The notes: generated from the letters alone by a model not told the origin. A DNA stretch of 64,000 bases from Eucalyptus grandis (GCF_016545825.1 NC_052615.1:25288520-25352519); one strand, 5' to 3'. Positions 21,271 to 33,804 are shown, counted from the first letter of the stretch. Numbers and translations are program-made.

Positions 21271-24200
21271 TGTAACATCCTCGATTTTAACCACTATTTT
21301 GGCCTTGACTAGTAGGTCAAAGCCCGATATGTCAAGAGCGAGACTTGGCCATGAGTTGGCCCGAAGCCCGGTCATGAGTCAATTGGCCATTCAAGGATTG
21401 GTAACCCAAGGTTGAGTTATAGAGTATTTGACCATAAGAATTGGTTGTGAGACGATCACGTACCATCATGGATTGACGGACGGTCATGGTTTGATTCCGC
21501 TCAATCGTTATGCTGGTCATGGACGACCATGAACTAATCCCATGATACCATGAGTTGATACGAATGGATCGATTCCACATGATTATATGACAATCAATAA
21601 TCGACTATGGATTGAATAAACTCAATGTGGTTCAATTTCAAATTCATCATGAGTTGTGGTGTAGAACCTTGGACTAGTCATAGGACCGGCTATAGAACTA
21701 GTCGATTGGCCCAAGGATTGAGCACAATTTTGGTCAAGTAGAACTGACCCACAAACTGACTAGAGGACCAACCGACCGGGCCAGGACCTAGCTAGTAAAC
21801 CCAACTGTGACCCATTTTCTCAATAAAGGGGATTTTGAATTCTGTTTGGCCAATCAAGCTGAGTTGTGTCTAGCTTTGTTTGGGCATGGCTTAGGCATGA
21901 ACCTCAGGCTAAATAAGGTTGTCGATCGTGATCAAACTCAATTAATCCCTACCCAGTGACAAATCTTTTAAAACTTAGATATTTTCCTAAGGTGCATTCA
22001 ATGCCTTTGGCTTGTAGTTAATTAATGCACATTGACTAAGGGTGGACACTTGGCATGAAAGACTTTTGCATTTGAAGACAAGTTTGAAACTTGGACTTTG
22101 AATCATTAATGAGGAGGACACCTAAGCCTAATTAGGAGATCTTGGAGGCCAAGAAATGGACTACACAACCATTAGAAGAAGGAGGAAGCAAGTCAAGCCT
22201 TCTTGGACAAGATAAGAGTGGATTATATACATTTGGCTTCTAGTTATATAATGTCAAGATGAAATGTCCAAGCTAACCTAAGATCTAGTTGGAAACTTGG
22301 AAGACAAGGATGCCCAACAATTAATGCTTCTTGACCAAGTGGGCCAACTAAGATTGCTACCTTTGACTTTTGAAATTACTGGACCTCCACTATTTTCCAA
22401 TTTTACACAGATTTTTGTGGTCAAATTTAAAGAAACTTCCTCATGAAAGTTGTTCTAAATATCTTTATCTAAAACATACTTAAATTTCATGTTTTTTCTG
22501 AGGTGAAATGATAGGGACGAAGGCCCAATCATTCACCGTCTGGAACCTGTCCCGTGTAGTGAAACGGTGACCAGGTTGCCTTCTCAAATTTTTATAAAAT
22601 TTTCGCTTTCAAATCTAACCATGATTCCTTCATGAAAGTTTTAAAGGACATCTATTTCCACAACATATAAAAATTTCAAATAGTTTTGTGAAGATTTAGA
22701 TTTCAGAATGAGTCTCTCTCTGATTGTTGAATCTGCTTGACGAACAAATATTTATGTTGTGTTCAATGATATTTTGCTCTTTGCACAGCACGAATTTGAC
22801 TTGACTTCCTTCATGAAAAATGTTATTTAAGGTCTTCTCCACAATATATTAAAATTTCATAATCTTTCAATTCCGTTTGATAAGGTAAAGACATTAATAT
22901 AGGAAATTATTCAAAACTGTTTTTCTCAGTCAGGAGGTGTGAGTCATGCCCAAGCTTGGATTCAAGTCCTTAAATGCAATGTTGAGGTGTCCCAAGCTAT
23001 CAAGCTAAAGCCGTATTCTACCTTGAGACTTGGTGACCAAGTTACCTTGCATTTAATGCTTCTTGATTTAGAGAGGAAGTCTTGACTTTTAAGGCTTCAA
23101 GAATAAGTTAGAATTGCCTATAAATATGAGGCATCCCTCCCTCATTCCCACAACACACCACCTTCCTCCTTCACTCTCTCAACCTCACCCTCACCATCGC
23201 CCTCTCTCTCTCTTTTTCGTGGCCGTGCCCCTCTTGTCCATTTGCTCGCTCGCACGTTGCTCCGTCACCTAGGCCGTTCCTTGAAGTGTGGTATGTAGAA
23301 CTTACTAATATTTGGCTAGGACGTTGTGTTATGCTATTCTGAGCGTGTGACAAGTCCTTGACTAAAGTTGATTGATTGTTTGTTGCTTGAAGTTTGGCCG
23401 TATTTGCTTGGATTAGTTTAGACCTTGTTCCTTGATTGAGTTCGATCCTTCTTTGATGAGCTTTAGCTTAAGTTGCTTGGAAGAAGCTCGATTTGTGTGT
23501 TTATTTGATATGTTTTGGTTTTTTCTTTGATACAAACCTACTTTAAAAGTGTTTTATGAAAGCTTGCTATTTCTTCACAAAACTATTTCAAATCATTTTC
23601 ACAAGTGCATGTTCTATTTCATGCCCCAAGCTCCGAAAAAAGGTTTTGTCGGCCTTGACGTACATGGGATCACGATGGATTAGTCCTCCCTTAGTCTTGG
23701 TGCGATATCGAGGTATATCATTCTCGAGCCAACTTTGGTACTAGGTCGGTGAACATATCACGATGGGCTAGTCCTCTCATGGTCTTGGTGTGGTATTGAG
23801 GTGTATCATTCTCGAGCCAAGTTTGGTACTAGGTCGGTGAACATGTCACGATGGGCATGTCCTATCATGGTCTAAGTGCCATATCGAGGTATATTGTTCC
23901 CGAGCCAAGTTGGTTACTAGACCGGTGCTCAAACGTGTTGGATCAAGTCGTGATCCTTGATTCGTGCTTAGCATGCTTAACTTCTCGGTTTCGGTAAGTC
24001 ATTTCACACACTTATGCATGGCACGCCTTCAAGTCCTTGAACTAAAAGAAAAAATAAGAATTGGATTATGATGCTTGATGCATGGACACACGATAGACTA
24101 ATTTATGCCGTCGACCGATAGATTCGGTGACAATGCCCCCTCACCAACGAGATGCCCCCACACCAACGGGATACCTCGTTAGAAGGACAGGATGTTGCGA

Positions 24201-24979
24201 TAATTCTAGCCGTCACCCTTCGATTAGGGGACGTTGCCCGATTAAGTTCGGATGCTCGGTGGATTTTGGAGGAGTCAATGGATTTTGACTGTTAATAAAT
24301 GAATATTGTGTGCATGAGCTCCTCACATTATGAAATAGATTTTGGTTATGCTTACATATTATTGAGTGAGGCGTGAGTTCCTCATACTATGAAATGGATC
24401 TTGTTTATGCTTGTACAATATTGAGTCAGGCGTGAGTTCCTCATGTTGTGGGTGAATATTGGTTTATGCTTGCATACCATTGATTGAGGATTTCTCATGA
24501 TTCATCCAAGACAAAGCTTTTATTTTGCTATTGATCTATCATCGACTAATGTTTTGGATGAGTTGTATGCTTGTTGATAGGCGAGACATCCTCCTACCTG
24601 GAAATTAGTGGGTTTTACTTGCTGAGTTTATGACTTACCCCATTGTTTTTCATAATTTTAAGCATTGAGGCCTCCCACTAGTGTTGGAGTTGTAGTCTTG
24701 CTAGAGGAGCTAAGGTTTACTCGGCTTGTAGAGTTAGAAAATGTAGTGGTTATAAATATAACTGCCCATGACAAAGGGGCCTGTAAATGTAACTAAAGTA
24801 ATTGTATGTTTTTAAATGGGTGTTTTCCTAGCTGCTTGTTGTTGTCCGGGTGTTATATATATGCTTCCGTATGTGCTTAATGAAAAAGATAAAAAGAAAC
24901 GGGATGGCGATGCGCTTGAGATGTCGAGAAAATAACCCTTGCTGCTCATGACCCTGAGGATGGAGTTGGGGTCGTGACA
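21271..24979 (+). mobile_element. Long gypsy-type LTR (about 3.7 kb)
   Basis: The boundaries fit an LTR: start TGTAACATCCTCGATTTTAA and end GGAGTTGGGGTCGTGACA. This end pair (TGTRACATCC...CGTGACA) is shared with the gypsy LTRs at 52707 and 57406. A CCTATAAATATGAGGC box at about 23117 looks like the promoter, followed by a CT-rich leader. Internal tandem repeats lie at about 23664-23940. The last 400 bases match 27590-27988. The flanks do not give a clear 5-bp duplication (CGAGT versus TAAGT), so it may be a 5' LTR followed by a rearranged interior rather than a solo LTR. Base use shows no coding frame of note. Confidence 0.65.
23664..23940. repeat. Three tandem about 90-bp repeats inside the LTR
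   Basis: TCACGATGG(G/A)(C/T)TAGTCCT...TCATGGTCTTGGTG...ATCGAGGT(A/G)TAT(C)ATTCTCGAGCCAA...TTTGGTACTAGGTCGGTGAACAT recurs three times with modest divergence. It is placed between the leader and the 3' part of the LTR, as in the other gypsy LTRs of this window. Confidence 0.8.
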
Positions 24980-27230
24980 TAAGTGTTAAGAATTCACGCT
25001 TTGTTATTTGTCACTGCTTCAATGTTAGTCTTTCTTGGGGTCTCTGGGTTGTTTAGGCGATGCTGGGGCAACCATGCATTAGCATTGGTCCCATTCAGGG
25101 CCTATTGCCTTTCACCTACCATCATCGTGTCCACGCTTGGCCTTATCCAAAGCGCAACTTTTTGGAGTTCACATATCCCCATGTCGGAGGCTTATCTAGT
25201 GGTGGTTCTCGGAAATGCAAATTCCTACACTATGCACTGCATTGAGAACATTGAACAGTAGAAGTCATTTAATGCCAATTGCGATACTAATTGTTTCATG
25301 AGAAGTTGGACGATTGCTTCATACGTGACCTAGTCAATGTCAACATTGTGCACAGTCTTTCTTTCCATCATTTTATTGGTGAAAGTCAATGAAAGAGCAT
25401 GAGCTTTGATGTTAGCAAGTAATTCTGTGATGGAGGACGAAATACAAGTTAATAGTAGACTATAGAAGCATCGAACACCAACTCAGCAATTCAAGTGAGA
25501 TCTGACCCCCATGAATCAATCAACTAAAAAGGAGGTTTCTCTCATTCTGAACTTTCTTGGATGACTACTCTCAAAAGCTCTCTAGGGTATTCACAAGTTG
25601 TGTACATAATAGACATCAACATAGAATTATAATAACTAGTAAGTGCAAAATCAAGGCCACATTAGGGTGGGCCCCGACCAAGATAGGTAGATTTTATCAA
25701 TTTGATTCTTTTCTTTTTTTTTTCTTTTTCTTTTTTCCTCTTCTCAAAAGCCATTTTGCTATGAAGACTAAAGTTATGGCAGACAAGAGAGGTTATTTAA
25801 ACACTTATTGTTTGGTTTAGAAATTGTTTAATTAGAATCTTTTATCCTTTCGCTGAAAGAGAGTTGGAGGTAGAAGCTCCCTTTTTGCAAACATCAAAAT
25901 TGTCAGTGATAAGTTAGATAAATGAGGCATAAGGCGTAATTATCACTTTGATGTAGGATGCCAATGTCACAGGTCGGCAGTTCCTTGGCTATGAAATAAC
26001 TTGAGCAGCGCCTGGTGAGCGGAATTCGCCAAACCAACCTTCCTTCTATAGTTGTTCCAGTGAACAATACGGTGAATAGCTCTTTTATATGAGATCGTAC
26101 CTCGCCCAGCTTTGCTCGGGCGTCTAGCCCATCGAGTAAGAGATCAGATCTCTTTAAGCTTAATAATTGGTTTCGGCCTGCTATGGCCTCATTAGGAGAG
26201 TAGCATCAGGTCCTGACTAGTATGTGTATGGGTGGTGAACCTCGCCTTTAGAGCTCCTAAGTAATATAATTTTTCTATCTTAAAACTCCTAACACCAATT
26301 GTCCTGATGCCACTTCCATGAATCAGTTGAGTTCATCTTCTCTACATCCTCATTCTTTACTCGATAATCCCAAGCTTCACTTTCAAAGGTTCACGGGTGT
26401 GGAAGAATCATAGACTGTGACACCGGCATAGCATTTAACATCATATTCCTTTTTAACAGTTGGACTTTCTTTTTCTCCGTGCTAGATTGGGAAACAAGTG
26501 ACAAGGTTTGTCCTCCATGCAAAACGTGTTATCTTTACCCATTCTTCACAACTTTGGTCTTTTCTTATTCTTTGTTAGGATAATTATTTTAATGATAAAG
26601 CTACCTAGTTTTATCTTTGTTAGGTCAACTTTTTTAACAAAGCTTTCTAACGTGCTAGACAAAGACCAGATTTATGTGACTCTGAATGAAAGGCACTGGA
26701 TTGATTAGATTCCTTAAGGTCTCCTTATATACTAGCTACACCCTCTCCACTGTGTTATCTCCATCTAAAACATGTTAGCTAGCCTTTTTTTCTACACTTG
26801 GTCATGCTTTTTCAATGTCAAGTCAAATTTTCACATTAAGCTTTTTGACATACAGGACAAAGTTTTTAGGACAATGAGAGGATTTATGTGGTTGTAACTA
26901 AAGGGCAATAGATTGATTGGATTTCTAAATTAGGTCCACTTATATACTAGCAATACCCTATTTAATATGTTATTGCATTGGGATAAATGGTCTGTAAATT
27001 TCAATTCAATGTGTAAGGTGATATTTCAATTTGGGCTAAATATATAATGTCATATCTAAACTTTTAATTTGTTCAATATAATTCTTGAACTTTTGGCCAT
27101 TTAAACTTTTTGAACTACCATGTCTTGGCTGGAATAACTATATCAAAAAATCGTTAAAAGGTTTAGGAATAAATTGAATAAATTGAAAAATTTAGGATTG
27201 AATTGGCCGCCATGTAATAGGTTTAAGACA
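24980..27230. other. Unassigned DNA between two gypsy LTR pieces
   Basis: No protein family recognised in any frame; no polymerase or integrase motifs seen. It may be a rearranged retrotransposon interior. It contains a duplicated about 200-bp block at 26560-26960 and an AT-rich stretch at about 26990-27230 with repeated words such as AACTTTT and GTTCAATATAA. Confidence 0.45.
26560..26960. repeat. Imperfect tandem duplication, about 200 bp
   Basis: AGTTTT-AGGTCAACTTTTTTAACAAAGC...GACAAAGACCAGATTTATGTG...GGATTGATTAGATTCC...TATATACTAGC(T)ACACCCT (about 26610-26745) is repeated as TCAAATTTTCACATTAAGC...GACAAAGTTTTTAG...GGATTTATGTG...AGATTGATTGGATT...TATATACTAGCAATACCCT (about 26820-26955). Non-coding. 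Confidence 0.6.
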
Positions 27231-27234
27231 TCGA

Positions 27235-27988
27235 GTAAGCTAGCCCTAGGATGCCCTGGTTGAGTCAGGATGCCTTGGTTGAGCCCGGATGCCTTGGTGA
27301 GCTAGCGCCAGAATGCCTTGGTTGAGCCAGGATGCCCTAGTTAAGTCTGAATGCTGAACTTGAAGCTGGATGCCTTGGTTAAGCCAAGAGGGCTGGTTGA
27401 GTCAGGATGACGGTAAATGAATTTGCATGAGTGCTAGTATATGCATGAGCATGATATATTGATGTGTTCATTGATATACTGAAAGTAAGCATGTATTGAA
27501 GTATGCGATGACGGACATCTGCATATAGTCGAGGATAGCAATAAGTTTGCTATTGATTTGCCATCAACATTACATTACGAGTGTTGTACCTATTGGATTT
27601 TGATGATGAGATATTCTCCTAGTAGAGAATTAGGGATTTTACTTATTGAGTCCATGACTCACCCCATTATTTTTCAAAACTAGAGGTATGGAGGAGTTGC
27701 AGTCTCAATAGAGGAGTTAAGATTTACTCCAACTTTTTTGAGCATAGAGCATATAATGATTATAAATATAATGGCCTATCACAAAAGAGCTTGTAAGTAT
27801 AACTAATGTAATTGTGTGTTTGCAAGTGGTTGTTTTCTTGATTGCTAGTTGTTATCTGGGTGTTATAGGTACGCTACCGCATATGCTTAATGAAAAGATA
27901 AAAAGAAATGGGATGGCGATACGCCTGGGATGTTGCAAAAATAACCCTTGTTGCTCGAGACCTTGAAGATGGAGTCAAGGTCATGACA
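27235..27988 (+). mobile_element. Gypsy-type LTR 3' fragment
   Basis: The 3' portion matches 24545-24979 (shared: GAGACATCCTCC/GAGATATTCTCC, TTATAAATATAA, AAGATAAAAAGAAA(C/T)GGGATGGCGAT, AAATAACCCTTG(C/T)TGCTC) and ends properly at TCATGACA. The 5' part is a run of about nine degenerate 20-24-bp units around GGATGCCTTGGTTGAGCC (27250-27410). It abuts copia integrase sequence directly at 27989. Confidence 0.6.
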
Positions 27989-30188
27989 ACTCCTCTATTG
28001 CAGCATTACAGTCTCGTCGAAGATCATGTCTCTGCTGATTAGAAAATTGGTGCACCATAACTAGTAGCCTTTCACTCCATGTGCATAACCCAAAAATATG
28101 CACTTATTCACCCTCGATTCAAACTTACCATCATTCGTATAAGAATTCGTAGGACATCTAAATATATATAATCCGGAGTAATTAACAGGTTTCTCTAACC
28201 ATACATCCTTAGGAGTCTTCCACTCGATAGTAGATGATAGAAATCGATTAATCAAGTAACACACCATGTTTACTATTTTGGCCCAAAATTTCTTGCTAAG
28301 TCCTGCATGTGAAAGCATGCATCAAACTCACTCAAGCAAAGTTCTATTATTCTGTTTTGCCACGCCATTCTACTGTGGTGTCCCGGGTACTGTGCCGTGT
28401 CTCATATTCCTTTCTTTCTTACATAACTCAGTAAAATCTTTACCATAGAACTCTCTACCATTATCGGTTCTCACGCGCTTGATTTGTTTATCTGACTACT
28501 TCTCAATCAATGTCTTAAATTTCTTGAATTGATTGAACACTTCATATTTGTGCTTCAGAAAGTTTACCAATACATTCCTCGAATAATTGTCAATAAATAT
28601 CAACATATATTGGGCACCTCCTTTTGAAGGAACCAAAAACGGGCCCAAGACATCTGAATGAATATATTTCAACTGGTCGTTTAGTCAAATGAATAAACTT
28701 AACTCGATGTTGTTTCTCAAAGATATAGTACTCACATAAGTTCAGCTTCCCTGTCTTTTGGCCCTTCAACAATCTCCTTTCACTCAGCATCATCATACCC
28801 GCCTCACTCATATGCCATAAACGCACATGTCATAACTAAGTCAAGTTAGAGCCTGACTCACTTGATGAAACTGTAGCGGTTTTGATCATAGTCTCTCCCA
28901 GTAGATAATAGAGAGAATTCACTTTCTTCCCATTTATCACTATCATGACACCTCAAAAGAATTTCAATACTCCACCTTCAGTGGTGTAACTACACTCGAT
29001 GTCATCCAGTGTCCTCAAAGAAATAAGATTCTTCTTGAGCTCTAGTACATGCCTCACGTCTGTCAATGTGTGCACCACCCATTGTGCAGCCAAATCCGAA
29101 TTGTCCCTATCCCCATAGCCTTGCAGGCTACATTATTTTCCAAAAAAACGCTACCACCATCTATAGTTTGGTAAGTAGTAAACTAGTTCTTATGAAGCGT
29201 TATATATAAAAACACCTGGAATCTAGCATCTATTCGTCTTCTGACGAAGTAGTATTCATACATAAAATAACTTATGCATCACTAGTGTTCCCCCTGGCAA
29301 CGTTCGCCACATTGCTTGTGACATTCTGCCTATTATCTTTATTCTTCTGCTTTGCACAATATTTCCTAATGTGCTCCTCCTCATGACACTCAAAGCATTT
29401 CACACATCCCTTAGATTTTGTATGGTGTGATTTCGATTTGCTTTTATCTCTGTTGCTACTAAGCTCTCAATATTGTTCTCTACCGCCGAATCGTCAATGC
29501 TTGCACTACTCCTTGCACCAAACCGTCATCTTATAACTTTCTCTATCACTCCTTAGAGAACAATGAGGACTTTATCTCTTCTGAGGTAATATTAGTCCAC
29601 CCCTGCAACAGTGAATTAGTAAAGTGCTCCCATGACTCTAATAAAGAAATTAACAACATCATGTCTTGTTCTTCATCATCAAGTATTCTACTGATGTTCT
29701 TCAAACCCATCATGAGTTTATTGAATTTATCTAAGTGGATTTTGATAAACGTATTTTCAGTATATCTAAATTGAAACTTTCTTTTTAACACATACAAGTG
29801 ATTGTTGAAACCTTTCTTCACATAAAGTGCCTAAAGTTTTGCCTATAATACTACAACATCATTCTCCTTCATAACCTCTATTAAAACCTTATCCAACAAG
29901 TTCAATAGAATTGTGCTCTTTGCTCTTTCCATTAGCTCTACCATCTTAGAGGTTTTCATTATAATCGGCAACTCATCTTCAATATCCAATGCCTTGGTCG
30001 AATCTTATGTTGTCAATAATGCATGTATCTTGATGCTCCATAATCCAAAGTTGTTCCTCTTGTTAGACTTCTCAATTTGAAATTTCCTATCAGACATAAT
30101 TGCAATAACAGAATTTTCAAATAATAATTAGACAAGCAAAAGCTCCGGATTACAATCAAGAAATCCGATCCTAAGCTCTTATACCAAT
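27989..30188 (-). pseudogene. Ty1/copia gag-pol remnant (5' half, many stops)
   Basis: Reading leftwards: primer-binding site TTGGTATAAGAGC just inside the LTR (30187-30175); gag homology (FQFRYTENTFIKIHLDKFNK, ILDDEEQDMMLLISLLESWE at 29821-29546); a CCHC zinc knuckle CFECHEEEHIRKYC (29397-29356); GAG-pre-integrase (LWHMSEAGMMMLSERRLLKG at about 28820); integrase core (RTDNGREFYGKDF at about 28440); and the segment LSHAGLSKKFWAKIVNMVCY and beyond to 28061. Frames are broken by stops and shifts. Reverse transcriptase, RNase H and the 3' LTR are missing because the element ends at a gypsy LTR at 27988. Confidence 0.85.
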
Positions 30189-30720
30189 TGTTGGAACATA
30201 ATATGTAGAAATGACAGGATCTTGCAATTACATCAACGTAAAATCACCAAAGAAATGAATGAGAAATAATAAAGACACCAAAGATTTATGTGGTTCAATC
30301 CGAGCATCACTACCTACTTTCACGGGGAGAGCCAGTAGCAAATAATCAACTATAATCGGAGAATTAGAGTTTATAATCACTCACATGCTTGAGTGTTTCA
30401 CACACTTAGATTAAAACCCAAATCCAAAGTATTTATAAATAAACAACTCACTTAAACATAAACTCACGACACAAAATCACAGCACGTTCAAGCTCAAAAT
30501 AAAACGCTCTATGTATGCTGAAACCAAGAATGCCGATGTTCATCTCTGCCCTGCGTGCATGTGGCTTCACGTTCATCTTTATTATGCGATGCTCTTTTGG
30601 ACGTGCAACTCCTCAAGTTTATTTTGTGCGGTGCTTACTTGCAGAAAGGGAAGAAAAAACCTAGGTGTTTTATGTGTGCCCAAAGTAAAGAATTAGACCT
30701 TGGGCCCCACTACTACAACA
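30189..30720 (-). mobile_element. Ty1/copia 5' LTR (532 bp)
   Basis: On the minus strand it starts TGTTGTAGTAGTGGGG and ends GTTCCAACA, with short inverted ends TGTTG...CAACA. The methionine-tRNA primer-binding site follows after two bases. Length suits a copia LTR. Only one LTR of this element is present. Confidence 0.75.
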
Positions 30721-31470
30721 AAACCAACGCCTACAATGATTCTTCTTTTGTAAAAGGGAGTTTCCTTCTTTTTATCTCTCCCGGCAAAGACATCTTTGCC
30801 CCTAAAAGATAAATAGATAAATAAAATATAGTGTGCCCCCTTTTGTCTTGTAATGGCAAATCACATCCTCCTTGCTTCCTTTTGTACGTCCAAAAGAAAG
30901 TCCGACAATATAAAAAAAAAAAAAAACTTCTCTATCCGATTTGTAATCCACTTAGAAATCTTTCTCAACAAATTCAATGTAATAAATCAATATTTAAATT
31001 CAAATTCGAGATATTAATTTAACATTTATCTTTAGTCGCAAGTATCACTATCTCCTCGGAGGATGTTTCTTGTAGGGTAAGGTCTCACACACGTTTCTGG
31101 GATGATTTTAGATTAATTTGGCACTAAGATCCACCATTCTCTAGTGGTCTGCTGGATGAGTTCTCAAGGGGTGAAGTTTCCATATATCAACCTAGTTTTA
31201 TTTTATTTATTTATTTTTATTTTTATTTTTTGCCTCGTTTCACAGTGTGGTACCTTCTACGTTCTTGTGGACGATTTGATCGAGCTAGTAGGGGTCTACT
31301 CTGACTACATCCAGGTTTGTCTCGGTCTTCCTTGTCATTTCTGATTCACATTACCCTTTTGCTATAACGATACTCGATGATAAGTTTGCTCAAAGTCTTA
31401 TCCAGGCTACTTTTTCTGCACCATCAACAACTAGCTCTTTACCGTTGTCTGTCTTCTTTCATACTTCACT
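30721..31470. other. Intergenic, nothing recognised
   Basis: AT-rich. I see no gene. A TTTATTTATTTATTT tract lies at about 31200. Confidence 0.45.
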
Positions 31471-31474
31471 ATTA

Positions 31475-31825
31475 AACCGCATATTCTTGGCACTAATCGG
31501 TTAGAAGTCTGGAACGAAAAAATGGTGTCTAACTTTGCTAAGAAGATTTTGATCGAAACTGTAATTCAAGCTGCCCCAATACACCATATCTAAGTTTAAG
31601 ATTCTTATCTTGATTTGAAAAGCTGTCGAGCAGAAAATTGCCTCATTCTGGCGGAAACAAAATATGTCCAGTTCAGGAATCCATTAGGAAGAAATGGGAT
31701 GTATTAAAAACTAGGAAAGATAACAGGGGACTTGCTTTCAAAGACCTAGTCACTTTTAACAAGGCAATGTTGGGTAAATGGGCTTAGAGATTGTTACATT
31801 TTCCTTCATCCCTGTGAAGTTCAAG
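31475..31825 (+). pseudogene. LINE ORF2 scrap (region after reverse transcriptase)
   Basis: In shifting frames it reads VWNEKMVSNFAKKILIETVI, then KWDVLKTRKDNRGLAFKDLV and FNKAMLGKWA. These match the conserved stretch of plant L1 ORF2 that follows the reverse transcriptase (usual form W..K.LS.AG..VLIK...A and ...GGLG.R....N.A.L.KW.WR). A TAG interrupts KWA. It is a short old fragment without ends, unrelated to the LINE at 37-43 kb except by family. Confidence 0.65.
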
Positions 31826-33025
31826 TTAGATTTTAGAGTAAATGGTGCATCTCAATTTCAAATTTTAACAAGAATACCAAATATTGACTTTTGAGTTGAC
31901 TTTTTAAGGGTGTAAGCGGTCTTTAACACAACATGCTGAGCCATCTTGCAATCCCAATATATGACATTGCGCCAGCAATCTTGCCACTGGCACATCTTTC
32001 TTTTGCAGGTGTACAGGCGTGTCTCCACCGGCCCCCTCACTGCCGGCCACTACCAGCCGATTACAGCCTTCCTTAGCCGGTGACGCATTGGACTTAACGG
32101 CCACCACCGTGCGCTGCTATATTACCTTTTCATTCCTGTCATCGTATCAAGCTAGAGTCCAGCAGTCTGGGCGAGCCTTTGCAATCCTTGTTATTGTTCA
32201 TGAGCGCTAACAATTTTTTTGCAGTCGTGTGGCTAGCAAGCTTCTTGACGAGATTCCAAGCAATGCCACAGTACTGAGGAACCTCTTAACATGATTACCT
32301 CACCCGCCGTCGTTGGAAATTTCCCTTGCCGCTGGTCCACCTCTTGGAAACAAATACGTTAAAATAGGCAATGCTTTCGACCGATTCTAATTCCAATATT
32401 TTATTTTCGGATTTGAATTATTTGATTCTAATCGTGATTTGGTAAAATTCTTAGGCATTACCCAATTAGGAGAGTTTCCATATAAAATCGCAATAATCAT
32501 TAGTTTGAGCTGCGGTCGGATAATTTTTTTGATTTTTTTAATCTTGGTGAATATTTTAATGTTTGTTAAACACCTCTTGCAGATCTTGTCGCCGTTGACG
32601 GTTCACGAGACGGAGCTCATGGTGGAGTACGAATAGCTCGAGAGAGGAGATGAAGTTGGGGAGAAAGAGACAAAGCGACACATGAACTCCAAGTGGCCCC
32701 CTTGTCGGCCTAGACAACAGACGATGGAGAGGCCTAGATCGCTCTATTTGTGGGGGCGATGGCGGTTCAGCCGTGGCGTGGTTGGCAACAGATGAGCCGG
32801 TGGAGAGAGACAGAGAGGGAAGAGAAGGAGGTGGGTGTTAGGTTTTGGTTAGGCTGGGACGGTTTGCCGTGAAGTATAATGCAAATGCATTTGACATACA
32901 GCAGTCTAATTGATACTTAGAAATACGAACATCACCCACATTTTAATTATGTTTGCATGTCCAATGAATTCATACTTATAACCAAGTGAATACTTGGTTG
33001 GAGGAAGTTTTCTTTAGCATGGGGA
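31826..33025. other. Intergenic, nothing recognised
   Basis: Mixed composition with a GC-richer stretch at 31990-32110 and at 32580-32870. Frames are short and I recognise no product. Confidence 0.45.
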
Positions 33026-33027
33026 AA

Positions 33028-33143
33028 GAAACAAAAACCTCACATATACTAAACGGAAGCAACTCGAAAACAAAGACCTCACACATACTAAACGGAAGCA
33101 ACTCGAAAACAAAGACCTCACACATACTAAACGGAAGCAACTC
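33028..33143. repeat. 39-bp minisatellite, three copies
   Basis: ACCTCACA(C/T)ATACTAAACGG...AAGCAACTCGAAAACAAAG repeats three times, nearly perfectly. Thirty-nine bases is thirteen codons, so a plus-strand frame stays open across it (KTSHILNGSNS repeated). It lies about 75 bases past the stop codon of the minus-strand PGG gene, probably in or just beyond its 3' UTR. Confidence 0.85.
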
Positions 33144-33217
33144 CTTGTCTCATTTTATCACCCTTGGGCGTTGTCCGGCACTCCTTCCTGCTTGGTCCGA
33201 TTATTGTGTGATGCTCC

Positions 33218-33760
33218 TCACTGTTCGGTTCCTTTCGTGCGGCAGAACTTCCCATACGCTTGGAATACGCACCGACATATCACTGGCAGCGCCCCTGCGA
33301 GCAGCACATAGCGGAACCTCACCGACTCATGTGGCGTCACGGCAAAGATTGCCGACGCATATGTCACCATCATCGAGGCCGTAGCCACCCATATCTCAGG
33401 GTGGAGTGGGAACTTGTAAGTGAGATAGACAATGACAAGTAGAGAAGTGGAGAGCGCGAAAGTGTTGGAGATCAAGAACACATAAAAGGCAATTTGACGA
33501 GATGCGTAGATTGCCATGCCGGCCGAGTGGCTATCTTCATTGTCTTGCCATACCCCGCCAGGAGGGTTCACGCCTGCCTGGAATGTGATAGTCGCAATCA
33601 GAGTAGCGATGATCAGCAGGATGTTCCGCACATCACCCGGAAGGTCATTGTCGGGGTCGTACTGGAAGTATCGGAACCAGTTTTCTGCTATGTTTGTTGG
33701 CGGGGGACTCCTTTTTCTTCGATAATTATTGTCATTGCCATCCTCCATTTCAGGTGCCAT
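33218..33760 (-). CDS. PGG-domain membrane protein without ankyrin repeats, intact frame
   Basis: A complete 180-codon frame from ATG at 33760 (MAPEMEDGND) to TGA at 33218-33220. Residues 1-45 are polar. Predicted membrane helices lie at about 46-64 (NILLIIATLIATITFQAGV), 89-114, 123-141 and 150-167. The PGG motif is at residues 67-69 (VNPPGGVW), just after helix 1, and AGMAIYASR precedes helix 2, as in the PGG family. Full ACD6/ITN1 proteins carry ankyrin repeats ahead of this domain. Here none is seen upstream and the start is preceded by a CT/GA-rich leader, so it is either a PGG-only gene or a domain-only duplicate. Its sequence differs much more from units A and C than they do from each other, so it is not simply a member of the local array. 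It is the only open frame of this family in the window without a lesion. Confidence 0.75.
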   Translation of the reverse strand: MAPEMEDGNDNNYRRKRSPPPTNIAENWFRYFQYDPDNDLPGDVRNILLIIATLIATITFQAGVNPPGGVWQDNEDSHSAGMAIYASRQIAFYVFLISNTFALSTSLLVIVYLTYKFPLHPEIWVATASMMVTYASAIFAVTPHESVRFRYVLLAGALPVICRCVFQAYGKFCRTKGTEQ

Positions 33761-33768
33761 TTTTTTCT

Positions 33769-33772
33769 CTCT

Positions 33773-33804
<32 letters not shown>

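Noticed and set aside
32986..33384. 132-codon plus-strand frame with a 13-residue repeat
   Set aside because: The repeat is the minisatellite read in a frame that stays open because its unit is 39 bp. The rest overlaps the PGG gene on the other strand.
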